64,000 nucleotides of DNA from Lepisosteus oculatus (taxonomy: Eukaryota > Chordata > Actinopteri > Semionotiformes > Lepisosteidae): contig NC_090698.1 in NCBI RefSeq assembly GCF_040954835.1, forward strand, positions 51,346,284 to 51,410,283, given 5' to 3'. Shown piece by piece: positions 11,601 through 24,800 of this stretch. Position 1 is the first letter of the stretch, and each line of letters begins with the position of its first letter. A program made the position numbers and the translations under genes. The notes under the pieces were generated by a model. That model made no database searches. It saw only the letters and a list, made by a program, of their open reading frames with translations, and had not been told where the DNA came from.

Positions 11601-14600
11601 CTGTACATGTTGATGGAAAACTAAAAAAAAAAATTATCTTGAAAGCAGTTCACAAAAATTCTACAGTATATGCTCCACGGTCTTGCTTAATAATAATAAT
11701 AATAAAAATGAAATATGCTGTGGAACCAAAAATAGAGTCAGAAACATGAAGCAGGTGAAGCTGTCCCCGTTGTTCTGATCTGTTTTGACATCAGTTGAGC
11801 AGTTTTGATTTTGTGATGAGAAATGACATTAAGATCACCACGTGCCAAAGGCTAAGGATAAAGCAGGTGGAGTGAGCAAAGGGCTTGCAGGACATAGCCG
11901 TTCTTTGCACAAATGGAATGTGGCATTTGTTTTGGAAGCTAATCATAATTGGGCAAGTTAAAAGTAACCGCCTTCCTGCCTGGAGTGAATCAGTTTGATC
12001 GAAGAGTAGAATGGCTGTTTGATCAGTGCACTGTCTGCGATATTGTTTGTTTGTTTTTCATTTTGTCTTGAGGGTAAGATGAAACTTGGAGAAAACACCT
12101 AAAGCAAAATTGAACTTAAGATCCAACAGCAGAATGAACCCTTTTGCAAAGTTCTCTCGTTTCATTTTTTTCTTTAGTCTCTCTACTAACAGTAACTCAT
12201 GCAGTAATCCATTTGATTGTAGGGTGACAGGTTATTGCAACCAACCCACGTATTAATTAAAAGATCAGTCTCAATCCCTCTCTGACTCAAGATGAGGCAA
12301 TAGTATGATTTGGAGTGTATAGAGAGTTTGAAATGAATATGCTGTGTATAAAATAACATGTAATTTAAATTTAGAGCTGGGGACGTCAAAGGGCTGTGCT
12401 GTAACATGTACCTAATCATTTACATGTCTAATCTTTAATGGTGGTTGGCTGTTCTTGGCAAAGTGTTATGGGTGCACTTAGAAATCACCTTTGCCAGCAA
12501 TGATAATATCCTGTATTTACAGAACTATTGGCCATGATTGAAGGCCTCTTGACAGAAGCATCTCAAATTACATTGTACAACCCCTGCGATCTGTTCATTC
12601 TCATTGTGTCTAAATATAACAATATAATAGAACATTCTAAAGTACTCAAAAACAGTAACTGCTAATTTTCTATTAATTTAATATTTTATTGAATAATTGC
12701 TGCCAAAAATACTCAATAAACCCTCTCGCTATTGTGTTCTGTAATCTGGCTCAGTGTGGCATATTTGTTACTGTATATTTCATAGTGCATTAAGCATGTC
12801 TATGGACTTGTTCAGTCATTTTCTCTTATATGCCAACATTAAGTATATGTATTGTTAATATATGTATTGTTACTTTACTTATACTTTACTGTAACTATAC
12901 TGTAACTGGGAATGCAGTGTGTTTTTGATTTTCAATTGTTCAAGACAAAGAAAAATGTCTTTAAAAAAAACAAACATCTTTATTAAACCTTACAGATGTA
13001 CTAAACATAATTTCAATTCCACCCACAACTAAGCTGTCCAAACTCCTTATGTACTAGCATGAGATTTGTTTTCAGAAACATGGGTATCAGCCTCATTTTA
13101 AATTCTAAGTTCAGTACACATCAGTGATAGAGATGCTGGGTTTCTATAACTAGAAATGAGAAAATGTACTGAAAAATATTTTTGGACATTTTCTGTTCTT
13201 CACTGTATCCAGAAATACAAGAAAGGCTGCTTATGGGGAAGTTCCTCAGTGCATATCTGACAGCACTTGTGTACAGGTCATCATGAAAATAACATTTTTA
13301 AACATTATGCTGGGAAACACCAAATCACAATCTATGTCTTTAAAACAACCATAGTGAAAAGGAAAAAATACAAGCATGCAGGAAGAATGTCTGTCATTCC
13401 CAATAATGCTCTTTTTTATTTCTTAATATAGTATTTGGGTGATTAAAATGTATTTTGTCTGTTCTTCATGGTTTCACTGTTGTTGTCTCTTCATATTTAG
13501 TGCAGTTAGCTTTTGATAACATATATGGGTAGGGTTTTTAAAGCATAAGGAAGGATAGGCAGATTAGTAGATGTATGCTTAAAGTGCAAATTCAGTTTTG
13601 AACCAAATGTATTGAGTGATATGGTTTTTGTATGCAGACTCAATTATGTCTGATGAGTATTCATATACAGTACAGATCTTTTTTTTATTTTTGGTACTTG
13701 GAAAAGATTGGATCCCTGGATGAAAATCACCTGATTTCCAAAAAACATCTTGTGCAAAATCAGCCTTGATCTGTCTGGTGTTCATTTAGATAATGGATTA
13801 AACATCATTAACTTTTGCCCTTTAGTTTAGAATACAGTATTGCAAGAAAACAACTCTAGACTTTCATGGATGGTTTAGAAAGAGGACAAACAAACTGTAT
13901 AAATGTTTTAAAACACAATCCAAAGTTCCTAGCCTGATTCTGTTAACATTTACCTCTTATTATACAAAAGGTTGTTTTCACTCTTTATTGTCTGAAGAAA
14001 TGCCAGTTCACAGATGTCAATACCGTGATGTATCATCCTTATCCTCTGCCAGGAAAGAGCTCAAGGATGTTATTTTATGTTTCTTTAATAACTTGGCTTT
14101 TATTTTTTAATTTGTTTAAATGTGAATTATATATTTATCAGCATAGCTCCTTCTGGCATAGGATCTGTTCTTTTGCCCGTTGGCAGATTAAGTATTCAAC
14201 ATCAATTTTTCAGAAGGCAGCCTTACGGAGCTTCTTTTAATCTTTTACTGAGACCTGATTTCCTTTGGTCAGGAGAAAAGTCATGATCATCCTAAGAGAT
14301 TTCTGAATTATCCTGCACGTGCTATTCTGATGGATGCATCACTTACGGTATAAAAAAATAATACAATAGGATCTTTCTAGTGATTCGTCAAGTGGAAGTG
14401 CTTAATCACAGCATAGGTTAAACCCTGTTGTATGTCGGATATACAGTACAGTCCTTTCATTTCCCAAATTGAGTCTGCTTACACAAACCACATCACTCAA
14501 TACTGTACATATGGCTCAAAACTGAATTTGCCATGTCAAACCTTGCTACTGTATATCCTTATCCTCCCACGCTGGTATGAGTGGTGGTGTTTATACATTT

Positions 14601-17600
14601 ACCCCAGTCTCAGTGATCTCAGTCCCAAATTGTGTGTGAAGGCAGAGCTCAGTAATGCAATGTGCTGTAAAATGAGAAAAACAACACTCCAACATGTGAT
14701 ATCCATTATAATGGACCCCAGGTCTGAATGGGTTTTAAACCCACTAATTCCAAATTGGGGTGATTCTCGTGGTTCCTAATTGAGGTTGGAGACTATGTAC
14801 AATTCCAGATTTAAAAGACTAAAATTCTTTTAATTTTCAGTTTTGAAATTGAAAGCCACATAGTCTGTTGTCTTTCAAATTACTGAGCTTAATGCATTGT
14901 CCAGGATCTGTGTGACTCATTTTGCGATACAAATGGATGAATAAATGCATTATAAGGCGATTATATCTTGACATATGCTGCTGTAGAGAGCAGAGGATGG
15001 AATTATAAAACATGTTGACATTTGTATATACTGGAACAGTGCTTTCAGAATTAATTTTAGCATTTGCCAATCCAGAGATAATTGTAAATGATTCTGTGTT
15101 TCTGTTTATACTGTATGTACAGTATAACATTAAACCACACAGAGTAAGTTTGAAGAGTCCAACTCTGTCTTAGGTGAACAGAGAAAAACAAATTACTTTA
15201 TGTTCTACTTATTTACTATTACATCTGAGATATTAAAGTTGCTTTTTCACTCAACATCATCAACAGAAGATGTTTGTACACACTCAATTTTTTATCATAT
15301 TTAAAACAACATTTTGTCCCAAAAAGTGTCTTCTTCAGATGATGAAAATGCCCCCCTCCCAAATGTTATCACACAATGACATAATTGTCAATTAATCAAT
15401 GAAGCATGTAAATGAAAATTAATCATTGAACAGTGTGTTTACTGTCAGTGCAGCTTTTTTTCTTGCGCCTTTTAGTAGACAAGCTGACTTTGCTATAGAA
15501 TTAAGCACTGTAGGGAAATTTGATCCCAGAGAGAAAAAAAGGTTCCCTTCAATTAAAAAAAAGCACTGAATAAAAAGTTAAGTTGCATAAAGATAAATAT
15601 TGATCTCAGATTGGATAAACTTCACCTGGAAGTATAAAAAAGTACAGAATTTTGAAGGCTGCATAAATCCAAAATCAGAAAAAGATTAGCTGCAGAAGGC
15701 AGGGAACAGTGGGTCTCATGAATTTAGTGGTCATGGAAAGGAAAAAGGCAATTTTCAAAAGTTTATGACCAGGCGCACTTCCAGAGAGAACCATTAGAAA
15801 TTTATTTCCAATTACCGCTGGCAGATGCCACCTGCCCTAAATGACTGCCAATAAATCTGGAGCTTCTAGAACATACAGAGGACAAGAGTCAAAAGTGAGT
15901 CAAATTAGACAGAAACATTAGGACAAACAGAGATATAAAATGAACTTTTGGTTTTTGTAATCTGAACTCAACTCTCCTTAAAAAGTCATTGAAAATGACC
16001 TAATCTTGGCTACTTTGATTTAGCATCCAGTGTAGGAATGGAAATACACTAATGTCTTATGTACAAGCAAAAGTAAAAAAAAAAGATTAACCATTCGGGA
16101 CCTCTTTATTTGGCTAAAGTGGTATAGAATTTGGTCTTCAGTATGAATCCCAATCTCTGCGACACTCCATGGTTCATCTGATTACGTATGCTCTCTGCAT
16201 AGCATGCTGTGTTACTCTGATCCAATTGCAGGCTGGGAAGTTTAGCAGACTCTTGTGGTTAGCCAGATTCAGCCCACCCATGAGATATACCATATCGATG
16301 CATAAAGTCTGTTGAGAAGGTTCTTTTGGTGTACAGGTTCAAGTTATGGACTTAAAATGAATGTACCTTGCTAAAAATAAAAATAATGTAAATTGTTGCT
16401 TGAAGGGGTTAAGGTGTAACATGAATATAGTATGTATGGAAGGAATGCTCATCAGGAAGTGCAAGGGAAATTTATATTTTATACACCTTTTTAGAGCAAT
16501 GTACTTTTAAGGTGTACTATAAGTGGTCACACATGCTTCTTTTCAGCATCCTTGGAAAGTCGCTTTATAAATTAATATCTGATAGCATAGCACACATCCT
16601 TATTGAGGGCTTTCAGTTTCATGAGAACTGCTGTTGGACCAGAATGCCAGTAATAACTATGATATTAAGTCTTACGTATGATATTAAGTCTAACAGTATC
16701 CAGTTCACTGCAAAAAATACAAACGCATCCTGTTTTTTTTCACACTCACCACAGATGTATGATCACATCATCCTAGAATTATACAAAATTCTACAATAAA
16801 ATATGGAATCTATTCATGTGTTTCAACTTGTAATATTTGCATATTGCTAAAGCTGGTTAATACCGTGCACATGTTGGCAGATACCTCTGCCTGCTGTTTC
16901 TACAAAGCTCCTATTGTGTGCAGACCAGTAACACAGATTCAACTTTACTTTTACTTATGACCTGCAGAATCACACATTCTGGGTTTTCTTGACTGTCCTG
17001 GATCCCTACGCTGTGTTTTTCCTGTCCTGCCAGGCTTTTAGGTCATCAGTCTTCTCACATGCAGTTTCTCTTTTGGGTCCTGGACCACTGCCTTCAGGCA
17101 ACTTCACAACTTCAAGGTTATATAAATGAAAACTACTAGACTTGCTGTACTACCAGTGCAGTTTACTCACATAGACCTGTCTGTGTGGTGATAAAATGTT
17201 AACTCTTTTGTACATCAGTATCTAAGGTGTATACATTTATTTGTCTTATAAGAAGCTGGGAGAGCAAAAGGTTCAGAATGGTATAAAGTGAGGAAACATG
17301 TAGGTGAGATAAGATCTTAATTAAAAATCTCTGAATGGATTCGTAAATCACATTATGTTCTGTTGGCCTTATTTTGAAATTTCATTGAAGATTTTTATCT
17401 CTCACTTACGACTAATAATTAATTGCCTAAATCTATATCAGTTGAAGGATTATTTTCTAAAAGAGTATGTGAAATAGATTGTGTCCTTGTTCAGGGTTGT
17501 TAAATTACTTGTTAATACTTCTTAATATTTATTAAATATCTGTCTGCCTTTTCCTACTAGGAAAATCTATTACTAGTTTTATAGATAAATACTCTCCAAA

Positions 17601-20600
17601 AAACATTTTTACCATCCAGGATTACAGCAGTGCTACAGGGAAAGAAGTTTCTAATTGATTTTGTATTATATGATAGGTATAACGTACTGTGCACATTTCA
17701 TTGCTTGAGAGTTTGTTTAATTAAATGTGCACATCGCCTCAAGGATTTGTTTTAAAAACTCAGTTAAGGGGAGTAATTTACAAACATTTCAAACATTTAG
17801 TGTGAAAATAAATGAAAATACCCCGATTATCTATCTTTAACTGTAAAGTCACCAAAAAATATAGCTATATATACTGGCATTCACGTTTTTTATACATTTT
17901 CAACTCCACATCTTCCATTTCAGGTGGATCTGCTTTAAGATTAACTTTAAAAACTTGTAATTCAGTAACCATATGAAGGAGTGGTTTTCAGAGTGAACTG
18001 TTCTCCAATGTATCAGGGTATCATAAGGACATAAAAAGAAATCTCACTCTTTATAAAGAGCAATTTTTCCAGTTTCCATGTTCAGCGACACGGTGTAAAG
18101 TCTTAATGTGGTGAAAATATGTTTTGCTTAGTGGAAGTGGTATTGATTCCAAAAATGATAATGAATGTATCAAGCTTCAGGGAGATCATTTTAGGATCAG
18201 TCTTCTGGCTATGACAGACTGTGTATGTGTACAAAATGTGTATTTCTTCTTATTTATACTGTAGCTTACTTCTCAATCACACATCATATCACAATTCAGA
18301 AGCTGCATAATTATGCTTATGATTTTCAACATGAAACATGTTCATGTATTTTACTTTGAATCAGTTTATTTGCGTTTGCAGACAAACCACCTTGTGCTAA
18401 ACAACAGTATATTTGTGGAGCCATCTTGAATCACCTGAAAAACATTTTGCAGCCAAAATGTTAAATTTTTCCTCTTTCAGTTGCAAATTAAGTTTGTGAG
18501 CCACATTTGTCTTATAGTTTATTTGTGAGTTAGCTGGAATTTGTCTTTCTATAGAGGTATACAATATAGAAAAATTAGACTCGTAGAACAGCAGTGAGCC
18601 CAAGCCAAGGCTACAAATAAATTAGGACAACAGGAGTCAGAAGAACCTAGGGTCTGTGAGAGAATGTTTTAACATGTTTTTGTTTTTCTGTAATTTACTG
18701 TATCCTAAAGATTTTGATCAGTGTTCATCACAGATCACTGCTAATCTATATGAACCCAAAAATGTCTGTATTGCAATACTTCTATATTCCTTTTTAAATA
18801 TTTTACTCTCCTTTTTTTTTACAACAGGTCAATTGATGAAAATGATAAGGCAATTTTGAAAATCTTAAATATATATATATATTTTACTTTTAGACCATAA
18901 TTATAAATCATTCAGGTGAGCATTTCTCTTGTTGAGAACTAATCATTAAAAATAATTAGCACCTTAAAGGAACGTATGGTCTATATATAAACAGAGGTCC
19001 TCTGTCTTTGATGAAGTCAATAACATAATTCTTACTGTGACTATGACCTTGACTGCTTCCTTTTCTAAATTAAATTAAGACAATTAAGGAACTTCCAGGT
19101 GCTACTAATTGTACTAACAGAGCCTACAATGGAACCCAAAGCTGAGTATCTTATTTCTATTACATTAGCGTTCGTCCTAAAAAAAGTGAGATATAATTAA
19201 TTACACAGTCTGATTCTGTTTTTGGAATTTTTTTTCAATTATTGCAGCTATACTGTTTGTATTGACTATCAAAGTGTCTTTATGAAGTTTAAAGACCATT
19301 TTCCCATTTTCCTTCTTGTCAGGGGTCTAGGCTTTGTGTAAAATTTTAGCAGTTTATCTAAGGCAGTACTGCTTGTGGCTCAGTTATGAACAGCTCTTAT
19401 GTCTGGGCTATATGCAATGAAACCTCTTTTTGTAAGTATGTAATGTTTCACCTAAAATATGGAAATGGGACCCAGTGAAAGTCACTTAATTTTAAGTGAT
19501 AATACAACTTTATCATCCAAACATTAATAAACGAGAATTCATACAAGAATATAAGCCTGATGATACGTCTCTAAAATAAGGTTGTTTTGCTGTTGTTAAT
19601 GAGTTTATTAAATAGATTATATGGGGTCATCTGTCTGTTCATTATGCCTGATATAGCCCTTATGTGCAGAGCCATTATAGTGCAAAAGATTATGAGCAGT
19701 CTCACATCAATCAGCACTAATGGGGTCATGTTATGACTAACACTCATCTGTGAAAAATGTACTGTGATTTGGCATGCAGGAAACTGGATAAAAGCATAGA
19801 CTGAGCGACTGTACTATAACCACTACAGCAATGTGGTTGTTTACATACCACATTGCTGCGGTGATAAAACTGTTCTGTGCAAAGTCAATCTAAATCAGAC
19901 AATGTATTTGTTAGCCTCTTTCTTTTACCTTTTTTACTTTTTTTTTACTCTGGTAAAAAGAGTAAAGACTCTTTCAGAAACAAAGGTGAATTTTGAAGGC
20001 AAGATATGTTTTTTTTTTCTTCTCTTAGTGGTTAAGGAACCCTGGCCCACAGCATGAGAAGAGGACATTGTTTGGAGACATGGTGTGCTTCTTCTTCATC
20101 ACCCCCTTGGCCACTATCTCCGGCTGGCTGTGTTTGCGTGGAGCTGTGGACCATCTGCACTTTAGCAGCAGGCTGGAGGCTGTGGGACTAATTGCACTGA
20201 CTGTTGCACTATTTACTATTTACCTCTTTTGGACACTAGTGAGTATGCTACAGCACATTATGAAATATCAGCGATGAACACATATTGATCAGTGTAATGC
20301 ATTTTATGGGTAGCAGCAAAAGGACATCTCTAATAGCACCACAATACGAAACCTTAATACCATTAGACAAAGGTCCCATGAAAAATCAAATTAAATGGGA
20401 TGAAATGGAAATATAGTTTTAAAGAATGTCATGGAAGGATTAGGTAGTGAAAGGTGTTGAAAGTGAGTACAGTAGGTTTGGGGAAAAAGACGGGCTAAGT
20501 TGAAAGGCCCCTGTCTTCCTGTATTCAGTTGCTTGGCAATGTCTCTTACCTAGATTTGATAGATAAAAAGCAGATATTGTAGCATAAGTGCATTTAGAGA

Positions 20601-21288
20601 CCATCAGCCTCCTGATAGCAATCAACTCTAAAATGCTGGGTTGAAGCACTGAGAGGTAATTCAAATGAGAAGGACATTCCAAACAGATATACACATTAAA
20701 ATGTATATATTTAGTTATTCATTGAAGCATGTTAATAGTAGTTTAGTAATCATAAGAATAGTAACAAACAAGAAGAGGTCATTCACTAGCCAATGATTAG
20801 TGGTTGGTTGGTTAATATTGGTAGGTAGGAACTTACTTTACCAAGGATTTTATCCAGCTGTTTCTTGAAAGACACCAAGGTATCAGCTTCAAGAGCATGT
20901 CTGGGTAGTTTGTTTCATACTCCCACAACCCCTTGTGTGCCTCCTCTTCTCAGTTTTAAGTGCAGTTCCGGATCGTTTCCACTAGTGTCCTCCGTTTCAT
21001 AATTTACTCAGAAATGATGTGAATATAGTAAATATCATATCTAAATGTTCTACACCTACAGTAAAGCACATAATGCAAGGCTCTATTTCAACCATGTTTT
21101 TAAAACCTCGTTGTCTTTTTCGTTTACAGGTTTCTTTTAGGTACCACTGTAGACTGTATAACGAGTGGCGTAGGACCAATCAAAGAGTCATACTTCTTCT
21201 CCCAAAGTCCTCTAGTGTTCCTTCAACACAGCAGTCTCTGCTTGGCCTTCCTCCCATCAAACGCAATTCTAAAGAGACAATTGTTTGA
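5640..21288 (+). CDS. MARCHF3: MARCHF3, membrane-associated RING-CH E3 ubiquitin ligase (4 coding exons)
   Basis: Coding exons read as join(5640..5824, 10682..10886, 20029..20238, 21130..21288), giving 252 aa (human about 253). Splice phases join in frame: CAG AG|GTAGGA to CTCAG|C, GAG|GTAAGG to TTAG|TGG, CTA|GTGAGT to ACAG|GTT. Exon 3 carries the RING-CH (C4HC3) zinc site: C70, C73, C86, C88, H96, C99, C112, C115. Exon 4 carries two hydrophobic spans, about residues 143-166 and 179-202, with a short lumenal loop, as usual for the MARCH2/3 type. The C-terminus ends KETIV, a PDZ-ligand-like end (human KETVV). By family knowledge it is an endosomal/Golgi E3 that ubiquitinates membrane cargo. 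The start at 5640 is chosen because [12 protein letters not shown] matches human MARCHF3; the in-frame TTG at 5625 is 5'UTR. The non-coding first exon was not found. The gene is convergent with LMNB1, as in human. Confidence 0.97.
5825..10681 (+). other. MARCHF3 intron between coding exons 1 and 2
   Basis: This intron is flanked by GTAGGA and a CTCAG acceptor. It contains one SINE (9890-10200, reverse). The block about 7320-7600 is less AT-rich and dense in E-box (CAGCTG), TAATTA and ATGCAT-like motifs, so it is a candidate regulatory element. Small ORFs here overlap on both strands and are not convincing genes. Confidence 0.6.
9890..10200 (-). repeat. tRNA-derived SINE (copy 2, reverse strand)
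   Basis: Read on the minus strand it starts GGGAGTCATGGTAG near 10200 and has a B-box-like GGTTCAG. It passes through TGTTCTCCCTGTG, CAGTCCAGAGACAT and GATGGACTGGAGGCC, and ends AAAAATGGATTAAT near 9890. It is almost full length for this family and lies in the MARCHF3 intron. Confidence 0.8.
10887..20028 (+). other. MARCHF3 intron between coding exons 2 and 3
   Basis: The intron is 9.1 kb, with GTAAGG donor and TTAG acceptor. No exon was recognised inside. It holds a short TAA run (about 11690-11706) and an AT run (about 18864-18880). It is notably rich in the word TACTGTA/TACAGTA. Several short ORFs are AT-rich and lack homology that I can recognise. Confidence 0.6.
18864..18880. repeat. 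(AT)n simple repeat
   Basis: A short run of alternating A and T in the MARCHF3 intron, typical microsatellite sequence. Confidence 0.7.
20785..20965. repeat. Dispersed retroelement-like repeat (family shared with 29.7 kb)
   Basis: The block with TTTGTTTCATACTCCCACAAC and CTTGTGTGCCTCC recurs in similar form at about 29750-29800 (CTTGTTCCAGACTCCCACAAC). It lies in the last MARCHF3 intron. It resembles dispersed LINE-derived sequence common in basal ray-finned fish, though I cannot name the element. Confidence 0.5.
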
Positions 21289-21889
21289 GCTGTGTCTCCG
21301 TGCTGGACAAGGGATCATGACTAATTCCATCCAAAGATTTTTGTTCTCAAAATCATGGTTTCTCATTGGATACTATTCTGTTGGAATGGCAAAACGGTCT
21401 TATTTTTACATTTCGCAAAGATTACTATCGACTGATTCTACAAGCAGGATATATGTGTACCGTACAGTTCTTTGTGTACAAAATGACTATTTCTTAACTG
21501 TCTACAGCTCATTACAATGAAGTTAAATTGTCACTTATTTAAAATAATAGTTTTGTCTATGGAGCAAATCAAGACATTGTCTTTCCATGAGCAGATAGAA
21601 TCAGAAATGCAACCCGGAACGTTGCATGTCTGTTGTGAAATACCATTTCACTACACTTGAAAGGATGGTAAAAAAATATTTTTTGCCTTCAAATGCCTTT
21701 TACAGCTTCCTGCATCTTAACAGTGATGTTAAGACTCAGAGGCAGACAAATATTAATTTCATCTTTATTACTAATTTACAATTTTCTTTCCTTGTTGCTG
21801 GGATTTTTATAAACAACTCATTTAAAAGTTTTCTTTTTACTTCATTTAAATGTTTTTTTTAAATACAGCTAATGAATGATGTGAATGTG

Positions 21890-21895
21890 AATAAA
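21890..21895 (+). promoter_or_regulatory. Candidate MARCHF3 polyadenylation signal (AATAAA)
   Basis: First canonical AATAAA well downstream of the MARCHF3 stop (about 600 nt). A further AATAAA at 25338-25343 could serve a longer 3'UTR. Which one is used cannot be told from sequence. Confidence 0.35.
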
Positions 21896-24800
21896 GAATC
21901 ATAACTATTTTTGAGGATTTAACAAGAAATATTTTATTTGCCTTTATATATATATTAGTTGGAGTATTTTATGGGTCCACCTTGTTAAATCTATTATAGA
22001 ATTTCTTTTTTTGCATAAGATATATGGTAATAGTGAAAGTTGGATGCTTTTCAGAGCAACCTTCTATTGTGGATGGTATAAGACAGGCAAACTTGTTGAA
22101 CTGTTAACATTGATTTTCTAACACTGATGGAAAAAATATCTATCTAAATGTATCTAAAAATCTATTACAGTACATTTAAATACTCACCCCTATCTATTGA
22201 TATTCTGAAACAATTTTGAACTTTCCCATTGTATTTGACAGAATTCTGTTTTCGTTTTTACTTTTATTAGCTACAAAAGCCATATTTAAGTTAAAAGGCT
22301 AACTGTTTATTTAATTAGTTTTGGACTTCACGTACAGCCAAATGAAATTCATAATGTCTGCAACTTTTTGTACACTTGGTAAAGAGCTAAAGGGCAGCTG
22401 TAAAATAGTCATTGTTAGTGAAGGCCTTCTGAAAATTAACATGTGCACAATATTTTAATGTTAAACCATTAGACCCTGCCTCGTCCTGGTTATTTATCCC
22501 CTGAAAAATTACAGAATTGTAGTTCATAACTACTGCTTAAGAGTAGAGGGGCCCTGTCCCAGTGTTCTGTTTCTGTGACTAGAGGACAAGCTTGCATCAC
22601 TAAATGTAGGAAGATAATTGGTAGTTCTTTTTGATCTATGATCTGATGTGATACTTTTCAGGATTGTAAAAGTTTATGGTCAAAGGTGACTGTGCAGTGT
22701 GTCTTGTACACTACTATTTTGTGAATAATTCATATTCACGAAACATTAATTATCTTGACTTTGAATAGCATAGCAAGCAAAATATGGTATTATAGCCAGA
22801 TGTTTGGAGTCTTACATACTGCTCAAAATTGTTTACATTGCTTGAACCTTCGTAAAGCATGTGTTTAATTGTGACACTTTTAAAAACCACCCGATTCCTT
22901 ATTTCTTTTTCATCATTATAAGCTGGTGCCCGTCTTAAGTATGGAGTGTAAATATATGTATTGTAAAGGTGAAAAATGACCATAGTTCAAGTTAACTCAA
23001 AAGTCTCTTGTTGATAAGTGGCATGGATGAAAGTTGAGGTATAGTACTTCCTACTTACACTGAAGGTTTTTTGCCTTCTCTATAAAAGATGACCACTGTA
23101 CAGTTAAATAGTTGATCATTGCTAAATGTCTGGAGCTACACCCCAGGGACATGCATGCATTTTTCAGGATGGAAGAAAAGCCTCTGCTTTGAAAATCTCC
23201 TGGAGTTAGGGCTCTTCTGATGTGACAGTTTGGCGTGTTCCTCTGTTTATGTACAATTCAAGATGAAACTCCAAAAGAATTTATCATCACTATGCCACCA
23301 CAAGGGAAACAAATGAACAAAAATCTTGTTTCTGTGCTATGTAAAAGGTTACCAAGATCTATTTATTCCTTAGTATGGAATTATTAAAATGTGCCTCATG
23401 CATTCATCACTGTGAGGTGATATATTGGTGACTGCAGAGATTGTTAGTTTTAGGAACATATGAAAGTTACAGTAGATGTTGTGTTGTCCCCTTTAGAGAT
23501 CAAAATGTAACCCTGTAATCCTACTGCAATTAAGGTTCGCTCTCCTCAAGGAGTAACCGCAAAAGTGCCAGATTTAATTTGTTTATCCACCAAAAAATAA
23601 GTCTATTCAAGCACAGCTGAATAGATATTTTGGTACTGCAAATGTAAATAGAGAGGATTGTATAAAATTACAGAGGGAGACTTAAATGTTATTTTTATTC
23701 AATTAAAAGTATCTGTGAGAACATTCTAGAAATCCAGCACACAAAACTTTTATATCTCCACCCCCTTCTATACCAAGTCAAGACTGCATCATTTTAGTGG
23801 TTTTGGCATTTACACAACCATTTGATTTCAATTTCATTTCAGATGCTGGTATTCTATAAATAGTGTGCATAGCATTTCCTTTTTTGAGGAAAGGGAAGGA
23901 AACTTTCCACTTATTTAAACAAGCTTATAACTTCAGTCAAACCCAACTAGCAATGGGCTTGATGCCCTGTTTTAACCACACCGGTTACAGGCAGTAAGCT
24001 GAAAAAGATGGAAATCATTCATGTAACTCTGCATGTTCTACCGTAGAAGTTTATACCTTAGTTGCAATCAGTATTGGTCTTAAATCCAATATCTGACCTA
24101 TGATAAATGAATGAGCAATTGTAATAGGACAGTGCAATGTAGTTATGATAAAACAGTACATTTCTAGTGAGATATAAATATAGATACATTCAAAAGGAGT
24201 TTTTCAGACTTGGTAAAATCTAATTTTTCAACCCAAACAAGAAAACAATTTGCTTGAGTGTGATAAGCCTGTCTTTTTCATTAAAGGTTAATTTATTTTA
24301 ATAAAATACTGAAGCCATTAAAAGGAAAAACAGCTAGATATGTTTAGAAAGTAAGGTTTCAAAAGGATTTACATGTAATTGGTCTGTTCTAAAATTTTAA
24401 AAGATTTTAGGTGTACCCTAGGAATCTTTGTAATACGTTTGTGAGTACATCAACTTACTGTAAATCATTCTTCTTACAATAAATACAATTCCCTGCTGAG
24501 GACACTCATCTAAAACAAAAGTGCTCTTGTGACCACTATAAAGCCTTCATGTGACTACTTTAGAACTTCTGTAAATATAACACCATCTACTGTACATATG
24601 GCAGATCTCCTCACTCTCACATAGCTAATATAGACAAAATAGAAGACATACCTAGTCTAGAGTAAAACATCAAGTGATTAAAGGATAAATAGTCATCATA
24701 TCCCTAGTTACATTACTGTCATCTATTTTGCTTACCATTGTACAACACATTGACAAGCAGTGGTTCTTGGTTTGTCATCTCCGTTTTTGTCACATTACAG

